Below, one piece after another: positions 5,921 to 11,003 of a DNA stretch of 11,003 nucleotides. The stretch is taken from assembly GCA_023666975.1 (NCBI GenBank), contig JAMPAW010000112.1:1-11003 (forward strand), written 5' to 3'. Each line of letters opens with the position of its first letter. Positions within the stretch are counted from its first letter, which is position 1. The position numbers were made by a program, and so were the translations under genes. This stretch comes from Clostridium sp. (lineage in GTDB: Bacteria > Bacillota_A > Clostridia > Lachnospirales > Lachnospiraceae). A model generated the notes under the pieces. That model did no database searches. It was not told where the DNA came from and saw nothing but the letters and a program-made list of their open reading frames with translations.

Positions 5921-8209
5921 TTATTTCCCCAGCATCTCATACATATCCTTCAATTCCACTGCCGTATAATAATGCCGTATAATATCGCCGGCACTATAGC
6001 CCAGCTTTGCCATATCGTTGGCCCCGTTCTGGCTCATACCAACACCATGGCCAAAGCCGCCTCCCCGGAGGGTAATCGTTTCCCCATAATCCACATAGAA
6101 ATAGGCACTCGGCAGAGTAGCCCACCCTTCAACGGTAGAACCGTCCTGTTTACTGATTGTCACCCCTTCGGGACTTAACAGTGCCCTTGCATTGGTCTGT
6201 CCTTTGACGAGGATTGTTTCCGCCGTTCCCGTGATGACCATTTCCTCAATAATGCCGCTGTCTCCCCGCTCGGTCACCTCAATATTTTGCAAATCGCCAA
6301 TACTGCCAATCGCCTTTTTCTCATATTCACCGTTTGCGTTCATTGCCAGAATATATTCCGGCATAGCCTGAATACGGTCATACAGATGACTGTTAATCGC
6401 TTCATTCATCTGTTCTGCAGTAAAGCTCACTGTCCAGCGAAAAAACGGTTCCGCCGCCTCAATGAATCCGGTTCCCAGTTCCCCGTCAATAAATGAGCGG
6501 AAGCTGTCTTCATTACTTAAATCTGCTATATCATTCAGTTCTGTCTCCATCGTGTCCAAGAGATATGGTTCCTGATTGCCTCCCCACACTGCACTGTTAT
6601 TGCTGGTTGTGCCGCATGAGGTAGAAAAGAAAAATGCCTCTATCACGGAATTGTCATAGCACGGAACAACGCCATAAGTATCGTCCACGGCAAATACTGC
6701 CCGCTCGTCTTCTTTCACATTGTTATACACCTGACTGGAAATACTGTCGTCCAAATGAGCGCCATACTTCGCATAATTATCACTTTCCATCTGCCGGAAA
6801 GCATATGCCCTTGCACAGATTGCCTGCGCCTTCAATGCCTCAGGCTCATAGGATACCGGCATTTCGCTCGGCACAACACCGTACAGGTATTCTTCAACCG
6901 GCAGTTCATTGACGACAAGCACTCCCTGATCGTCCCGTGCCAGCTCGATTGTCCCACGGTATGACGGTGCTCCGCTCTGCCGCTGAATCGAAGAAACGGT
7001 AATTTTTCCGCCCTCCTCCTTGGCCGTTATCCTTGCACTTCCGCCGGCCAGTTCTTCACTTCCGTTGCGGAACTCTATACTCTCCTTCGCACTGCATTCC
7101 CTTACCACGTCTCCGTAAGCCACAGTAAAATCTACATCTGATGTTATCCGCACGCTGTTATGATAATAGCCGGTATAATCCGTAGTCCCAATCAGCACAC
7201 GGATATTTTTGGCATAGATATCCTCGGTAATCAGCGCCGCCTCCACAAGATTGTCTTTGATATAGAGTGACACCTTATCATATCCAATCAGTGTGCCCGC
7301 AGATTTCATTGCCCGAAACTCTCCGTTTATTTTGTAGACATTAAATACATTCGACAAATATAACGGTTCCTCATAGCCATCTACGGTAAGGGCTCCCTCC
7401 GTATATGCCGTTACCTTTGCATCGGTCAGTTCTGCCGAATGGTCAATAATCCCGGTAATTCCTTTGTTGGTAATCTGTATATCACAGAGGCAGGCTGCTA
7501 TGGATTCGCTGATACCCGCTCCCTTTGCCAGCTCGAACTTTCTGGCGGCACCGTCTACATAGGCATATAACATATGTTTCCCATCTTCCTCTGCCACCTT
7601 AGAAGCATAGGCATTCGATATCGTAATCTCACTGTCACTCTCCCCTAAGCATAATATAATCTCATTATTGGAAACATAAAGCTGCATTACCCGGCCTGCA
7701 TAAGCATGGTCCATTCCGTAATCCTTTTCCATATAATAATCGCCGTTATTGGTACTGACAACCTCATAGAGAATACCGTTAATCTCTTTATCATTTGCAC
7801 TGTCAATGTTATATATGTACAAATCCTGCCGGCTTAACCGTCCCAGCTCCTGCGCCTGCACAATGGAGTCATATAAAGTCTCAAACTGCTTTCTGGTCAT
7901 CGGCAAAAAACCCGGAACATACTCCAAATCCGGCTCCACCTGATCATAGGAAATATCAGCCGCTTTTAACAGCTTCTTCGCCGATTTAACCGTAAATGAA
8001 GAGGCCAGCCGGTCTGTATAATCATACTCTCCGATTCCCAGATAACTAATCAGCCGGTTTGCCTCTGCATTTGTCATCATGCCTTCACCAAATCGATCAT
8101 AAAAGGCTGTCTTAATCAGCACACCTCCGGCAACCCCCAGCAGTACCAGTACCAGCAGGACAAGCCAACCCTTTTTCTTCTTTTTCTTTCCCTCTTTCCG
8201 CCTTTTCAT
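5921..8209 (-). CDS. Membrane-anchored SpoIID/LytB-domain protein (762 aa)
   Basis: The start is placed at ATG 8209, with AAGGAG seven bases upstream; the open frame runs upstream to 8296 but that part crosses a hairpin and lacks a ribosome site. Residues 1-14 are lysine/arginine-rich and 15-32 are hydrophobic (WLVLLVLVLLGVAGGVLI), giving a signal anchor with the rest outside. The C-terminal ~345 residues are a SpoIID domain: EYLYGVVPSEMP (440-451) contains the Glu (E449) that aligns with the catalytic Glu of B. subtilis SpoIID. EALKAQAICARAYA follows, then FFSTSCG and the conserved GFGHGVGMSQNGAN (718-731). SpoIID is a lytic transglycosylase acting on denuded glycan strands; LytB-type relatives modify amidase action. 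B. subtilis SpoIID is about 340 residues, so the ~415-residue extension between anchor and domain is extra. It looks beta-rich and I cannot assign it. The YihY-like gene follows after 19 nt. Whether it serves sporulation or vegetative wall turnover is not shown. Confidence 0.9.
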   Translation of the reverse strand: MKRRKEGKKKKKKGWLVLLVLVLLGVAGGVLIKTAFYDRFGEGMMTNAEANRLISYLGIGEYDYTDRLASSFTVKSAKKLLKAADISYDQVEPDLEYVPGFLPMTRKQFETLYDSIVQAQELGRLSRQDLYIYNIDSANDKEINGILYEVVSTNNGDYYMEKDYGMDHAYAGRVMQLYVSNNEIILCLGESDSEITISNAYASKVAEEDGKHMLYAYVDGAARKFELAKGAGISESIAACLCDIQITNKGITGIIDHSAELTDAKVTAYTEGALTVDGYEEPLYLSNVFNVYKINGEFRAMKSAGTLIGYDKVSLYIKDNLVEAALITEDIYAKNIRVLIGTTDYTGYYHNSVRITSDVDFTVAYGDVVRECSAKESIEFRNGSEELAGGSARITAKEEGGKITVSSIQRQSGAPSYRGTIELARDDQGVLVVNELPVEEYLYGVVPSEMPVSYEPEALKAQAICARAYAFRQMESDNYAKYGAHLDDSISSQVYNNVKEDERAVFAVDDTYGVVPCYDNSVIEAFFFSTSCGTTSNNSAVWGGNQEPYLLDTMETELNDIADLSNEDSFRSFIDGELGTGFIEAAEPFFRWTVSFTAEQMNEAINSHLYDRIQAMPEYILAMNANGEYEKKAIGSIGDLQNIEVTERGDSGIIEEMVITGTAETILVKGQTNARALLSPEGVTISKQDGSTVEGWATLPSAYFYVDYGETITLRGGGFGHGVGMSQNGANDMAKLGYSAGDIIRHYYTAVELKDMYEMLGK

Positions 8210-8260
8210 CTCTATCTCCTTCTTATTTTGCAGCGTTCGCAATACCTGATTTGCAGAAAT

Positions 8261-8308
8261 AAAGCAGCAAATCGATGAAAGCCTGAGCTTTGACATCTAT
8301 GCTGCTTT
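8261..8308. terminator. Nested hairpin, possible bidirectional terminator
   Basis: Three stacked stems share one axis: AAAGCAGC/GCTGCTTT (8261-8268 with 8301-8308), GATG/CATC (8274-8277 with 8294-8297) and AAAGC/GCTTT (8278-8282 with 8287-8291) around a CTGA loop. On the plus strand it is followed by a T-rich run (GTTTTTCTTTT); on the minus strand only by ATTTC. It lies about 85 nt downstream of the structured RNA on the minus strand and 52 nt upstream of the SpoIID-like start. It may end the RNA transcript or attenuate read-through into the SpoIID-like gene, or stop plus-strand transcription. Confidence 0.6.
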
Positions 8309-8392
8309 GTTTTTCTTTTGTATGTTATGTACTATCTTTCGTAGCTTTTCATAGCACATATGATATTATCTACGGTACTTCTCTCTATTCTT

Positions 8393-8581
8393 AAGTAGAA
8401 CAACCGGAAATGCCGGTTCCTGTATTTTGAGTCCTAGCCAAGCTAGGTGGGCTTCCACACATAAGAATCTGCCTTCCAGTCTATGCAGGCCTGGCATCTG
8501 CTTATAGATATCGGTATCCCATAAAAATAAATGTAGGTTCAAAATCACAGGAGTTGTCATGCACCCCAGAAGTTCTACTTT
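8393..8581 (-). ncRNA. Structured noncoding RNA, probably raiA (ARRPOF) type
   Basis: The minus strand folds into a closed multibranched structure of about 190 nt. The ends pair perfectly over 9 bp (AAGUAGAAC 8572-8580 with GUUCUACUU 8393-8401). Next to the 3' end is a hairpin AACCGG/CCGGUU (8402-8418). A long stem joins 8539-8551 with 8419-8430 with one bulged base. Inside it are a perfect CCUAGC-UUG-GCUAGG hairpin (8433-8447), UGGG/CCCA (8448-8451 with 8518-8521), AUAAG/CUUAU (8461-8465 with 8501-8505) and CCAG/CUGG. A minus-strand promoter lies just upstream. The 5' part has the unpaired conserved-looking GGGGUGCAUGACAACUCC. This combination resembles, from memory, the raiA motif RNA common in Firmicutes, whose function is linked to aggregation and sporulation in Clostridium acetobutylicum. 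6S RNA is the main alternative by size. Sure that it is a structured RNA, less sure of the family. Confidence 0.65.
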
Positions 8582-8606
8582 ATTAACATTCCTTGAACAT
8601 AAAAAA

Positions 8607-8635
8607 ATTATACAATAAATACGGGAAAAATACAA
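8607..8635 (-). promoter_or_regulatory. Promoter of the structured RNA
   Basis: On the minus strand TTGTAT (8630-8635), a 17-bp spacer and a perfect TATAAT (8607-8612) predict transcription starting near 8600, about 20 nt before the closing stem of the RNA. The -35 matches only in TTG; the -10 is perfect. It sets the RNA strand, which palindromic stems alone cannot. Confidence 0.7.
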
Positions 8636-8647
8636 GAAAAATATATC

Positions 8648-8676
8648 TTGAAATTTCATATTCTTTCACGTATCAT
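8648..8676 (+). promoter_or_regulatory. Promoter of the phosphofructokinase gene
   Basis: TTGAAA (8648-8653), exactly 17 bp, then TATCAT (8671-8676); each hexamer differs from consensus at one position. The start would fall near 8683, giving an 85-nt leader. It is divergent from, and only about 12 bp away from, the promoter of the structured RNA, so the two may interfere or be co-regulated. Confidence 0.7.
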
Positions 8677-8714
8677 AAATATACCAAACACACATGATAT
8701 TTTTATCCAATGAT

Positions 8715-8733
8715 GAACGGTCATAGACCATTC
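8715..8733 (+). repeat. Short inverted repeat in the pfp leader
   Basis: GAACGGTC, ATA, GACCATTC: 8-bp arms with one mismatch that is a G-U pair in RNA. It sits about 32 nt after the predicted transcription start and 35 nt before the pfp ATG. It could be a repressor operator or a small leader hairpin. There is no other evidence of regulation. Confidence 0.45.
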
Positions 8734-8767
8734 ACAAACAAACTATTTATGATAAAGGAGAATCCCT

Positions 8768-10000
8768 ATGTCCCAGAAAAATGTAATCGTCGCCCAATCC
8801 GGCGGGCCAACCGTTGCCATCAACGCCTCTCTGGCAGGCATTATTGACAAAGTTATCCAAAGCCCGCAATACGATACCGTATACGGCTCCGTGTATGGCA
8901 TTCTCGGTATATTAAACGAAAATATCATCAACTTAAGCGAGCGTCAGGCTGCCATTCCCGATTTCATTGAGACATTAAAAATCAGCCCGTCCATGTATCT
9001 CGGTTCCTGCCGCTACAAGCTTCCCGACTACGAAGATGATGATGCCGACTACGCCTTTATCTTCAATCAGTTTAGAAAATACAACATCGGTGCCTTCTTC
9101 TACATCGGAGGCAACGATTCCATGGACACGGTATCCAAGCTAAGCCATTACGGAGAACAAATCGGCAGTGATATCCGCATTATCGGTATCCCCAAGACCA
9201 TTGACAATGACCTGTTAGTCACGGACCATACACCGGGCTATGGCTCTGCTGCCAAATACATTGCCTCCTCCGTTTTGGAGATCGCCCATGATACCTTTAT
9301 CTACAGCGTTAAGAGCGTAACCATTATCGAGGTTATGGGCAGGGACGCCGGCTGGCTTACTGCGGCTGCAGCACTGGCAAGAAATTCCTACAGCAGTGCC
9401 CCTCACCTGATTTATCTGCCGGAGGTGCCCTTTGACAAAGATCAGTTTATCGTTGATGTCAAGAAGCAGCTGGCGCTACAGAATAACGTGATCATTGCGG
9501 TATCCGAGGGTATCCGCGATGAATCAGGAAATTATTTCAGTGCGTCCAAGCCGACCAGTGACCAGTTCGGACATGCACAGCTGAGCGGTACCGGCAAATG
9601 TCTGGAATATTTCGTCAAGGAAGCAATAAATGTAAAATGCCGTTCTATAGAGCTGAACGTACTGCAGCGGTGCGCTGCCCACAACTCGTCACTGACCGAT
9701 ATTGAGGAGTCTTTTTCACTGGGACAATATGCTGTGGCATGTGCGGCAAATAACCTGTCAAAATGTATGCTGACGCTAAACCGCGTCTCCAATTCACCTT
9801 ATCAGGTGGCTATCGAAACTGCGGACATTAAAGGTATCGCCAATAAGGCCAAATCGATTCCGAGAGAATGGATAAACGATGCCGGTAATGATATCACCCC
9901 GGAGCTTATCGAATATATGGCCCCCCTGATTACAGGAGAGCCATATATCCCTTACCAAAACGGACTTCCCGCTTATCTGCCGGTAACCCACCTGATTTGA
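8768..10000 (+). CDS. pfp: 6-phosphofructokinase, PPi-dependent type
   Basis: A 410-residue phosphofructokinase that phosphorylates fructose-6-phosphate to fructose-1,6-bisphosphate in glycolysis. Visible motifs are the N-terminal phosphate loop (VAQSGGPTVAINASL, 8-22), GGNDS (114-118), PKTIDND (142-148) with the catalytic TIDND, and the sugar-binding VMGRDAGW (189-196). At the two positions that separate donors, ATP enzymes have Gly in GGDGS and PGTIDND, while PPi enzymes have Asp and Lys. This protein has Asp117 and Lys143, so pyrophosphate is the expected donor, which would make the step reversible. The preceding residue is Asn116 instead of the usual Asp. AAGGAG lies seven bases before the ATG. 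It is monocistronic by position, convergent with the metallo-beta-lactamase gene 39 nt downstream; no clear terminator lies between them. Confidence 0.92.
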   Translation: MSQKNVIVAQSGGPTVAINASLAGIIDKVIQSPQYDTVYGSVYGILGILNENIINLSERQAAIPDFIETLKISPSMYLGSCRYKLPDYEDDDADYAFIFNQFRKYNIGAFFYIGGNDSMDTVSKLSHYGEQIGSDIRIIGIPKTIDNDLLVTDHTPGYGSAAKYIASSVLEIAHDTFIYSVKSVTIIEVMGRDAGWLTAAAALARNSYSSAPHLIYLPEVPFDKDQFIVDVKKQLALQNNVIIAVSEGIRDESGNYFSASKPTSDQFGHAQLSGTGKCLEYFVKEAINVKCRSIELNVLQRCAAHNSSLTDIEESFSLGQYAVACAANNLSKCMLTLNRVSNSPYQVAIETADIKGIANKAKSIPREWINDAGNDITPELIEYMAPLITGEPYIPYQNGLPAYLPVTHLI

Positions 10001-10039
10001 TGTACCGGAAAGCCCTTTATTTTACTTTTCACCGTCCGA

Positions 10040-11003
10040 TTATCGGTCCCATTTATCGCACAGGCTGTTAATCTGGTCGGTAAAGCGCACCAAATCTTTG
10101 TTGGCACCGCCTTTATTATGCGCAATGACAGTAAGCAGCCGGTTTCCGGCTGCAACAAGACGGTCGAATATCGCCTGTGCACGAAATGCTTTCTGGCTTA
10201 CCTTCACCTTCTTCGTCGCAAAGCCCTGGAAAATCAATTCATTGGCAGCCATATCAAACTCGGCCCCGGAAAACGGGGCAATCGCCTCATACCCCTCTTC
10301 CTGTATCATATTTTTAAAATGCTCACACACCATGTCTTCACCGTGCACCACAAACACTTTCGGCTTGGGGTCAAACGAATGAAGCCAGCGAAGCAGACCT
10401 TCCTGATCGGCATGTCCGCTGATACCGTCCAATCGCTGAATCTTTGCCTTAATTTCAATCAGTTCACCAAAGAGCTTTACGTTAGAAGCCCCCTCCAAAA
10501 TGCTGCGTCCCAGCGTTCCGTGAGCCTGATAGCCCACAAACAGGATTGTACATTCCTTTCTCCACAGATTATGTTTTAAATGATGTCGGATTCTTCCGGC
10601 CTCACACATACCCGATGCCGAGATAATGACCTTCGGCTTGGCGTCAAAATTAATCGCCCGCGACTCGTCACTGGTTACTGCCGTCTTCAGTCCCGGAAAT
10701 GCAATCGGGTTAATTCCCTGCCGGATTAATTCCATTGCCTCTTCGTCAAAGCAGCTCTCTACATTTTTATTGAATATATTCGTCGCTTCTATTGCCAGCG
10801 GACTGTCCACATACACTTCAAAATCCTCGTATTCCGGCAGCAGGCAATCATATTTAATTTTTCTGATGAAGTAAAGCAGCTCCTGCGTTCTGCCGACTGC
10901 AAAGGAGGGAATGACCACATTGCCGCCCCGGTCAAACGTCTCCTTGATAATTGCCGTAAGCTCCCGGACATAATCCGGTGTCCCTCCATGGTTGCGGTCC
11001 CCA
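10040..11003 (-). CDS. Beta-CASP metallo-beta-lactamase-fold RNA-processing enzyme, C-terminal part (window edge)
   Basis: The frame is open from the TAA at 10040 through the window edge: 320 codons plus one base. The reading begins GDRNHGGTPDYVRELTAIIK, ahead of the GTG at 10918. It is the second half of a protein of roughly 530 residues; the HxHxDH metal site is in the missing N-terminal part. Visible family features are the post-motif-3 strand (GDRNH), the beta-CASP domain with PSFAVGRTQELLY (visible residues 31-43) and YVDSPLAIEAT. Then come IISASGMCEAGRIRHHLKHN (127-146), GYQAHGTLGR, the conserved SGHADQ (195-200) carrying a zinc-ligand His, and VHGE (219-222) of the RMMBL region. The last ~95 residues are an extra tail. 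CPSF73-like bacterial members are RNA endo- or exonucleases related to RNase J; the exact substrate here is unknown. It is convergent with pfp. Confidence 0.93.
   Translation of the reverse strand, partial: GDRNHGGTPDYVRELTAIIKETFDRGGNVVIPSFAVGRTQELLYFIRKIKYDCLLPEYEDFEVYVDSPLAIEATNIFNKNVESCFDEEAMELIRQGINPIAFPGLKTAVTSDESRAINFDAKPKVIISASGMCEAGRIRHHLKHNLWRKECTILFVGYQAHGTLGRSILEGASNVKLFGELIEIKAKIQRLDGISGHADQEGLLRWLHSFDPKPKVFVVHGEDMVCEHFKNMIQEEGYEAIAPFSGAEFDMAANELIFQGFATKKVKVSQKAFRAQAIFDRLVAAGNRLLTVIAHNKGGANKDLVRFTDQINSLCDKWDR

Noticed and set aside
8210..8296. Upstream extension of the SpoIID-like frame to 8296 (791 aa)
   Set aside because: It would read through the strong hairpin and lacks a ribosome site, whereas ATG 8209 has AAGGAG at ideal spacing and is followed by a normal signal anchor.
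8366..8659. 97-codon minus-strand frame in the divergent region
   Set aside because: It coincides with the structured RNA and its promoter and lacks a ribosome site; base pairing, not coding, explains the sequence.
10001..10039. Possible terminator between pfp and the beta-CASP gene
   Set aside because: Only a 5-bp CCGAT/ATCGG repeat without a T-run is present; not enough to call.
1..11003. CRISPR array, transposase, integrase, tRNA or rRNA genes
   Set aside because: No regularly spaced repeats, recombinase motifs, or tRNA/rRNA signatures were seen on either strand.

Overview
The window looks like a low-to-mid GC Clostridia genome, most likely Lachnospiraceae. The basis is the gene repertoire: T-box-controlled pheST, a PPi-type phosphofructokinase, a SpoIID/LytB-domain protein, an AAA-ATPase-like/PD-(D/E)XK family gene and a raiA-like structured RNA, together with strong AGGAG ribosome sites and sigma-A-type promoters. 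No marker gene fixes the genus.

Layout. 1-125 (-): first 41 codons of an AAA-ATPase-like family gene, cut by the window edge. 210-950 (-): a small ORF and a SEC-C zinc-motif protein whose reading frame is broken at two six-base A tracts. 993-4466 (-): pheT and pheS, the two subunits of phenylalanyl-tRNA synthetase. 4467-4980: a 5' leader with a Phe-type (UUC) T-box riboswitch, its terminator, and about 200 extra nucleotides holding a 65-nt imperfect hairpin and a perfect 12-bp inverted repeat. The T-box promoter lies inside the last codons of the upstream gene. 4981-5901 (-): a YihY/BrkB-type membrane protein. 5921-8209 (-): a large membrane-anchored SpoIID/LytB-domain protein. 8210-8767: a noncoding divergent region with a minus-strand structured RNA (probably raiA/ARRPOF), a strong nested hairpin, and the promoter and leader of the next gene. 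8768-10000 (+): 6-phosphofructokinase with PPi-type signature residues. 10040-11003 (-): C-terminal 320 residues of a beta-CASP metallo-beta-lactamase-fold RNA-processing enzyme, convergent with the phosphofructokinase gene.

How the parts work together. pheST is a self-contained unit: uncharged tRNA-Phe binding the T-box should prevent termination and raise synthetase expression. The SEC-C region follows pheT closely on the same strand and is probably co-transcribed. The SpoIID-like and YihY-like genes (19-nt gap) form a cell-envelope pair with no obvious promoter of their own, so they may be fed by read-through from the structured RNA. Most of the window is housekeeping. The less ordinary items are the double homopolymer frameshift in the SEC-C gene, the hairpin-rich insert between T-box terminator and pheS, the structured RNA with its odd downstream hairpin, and the T-box promoter buried in a neighbouring stop codon. 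I do not see an undescribed multi-gene system such as a defence island, CRISPR array or transposon.
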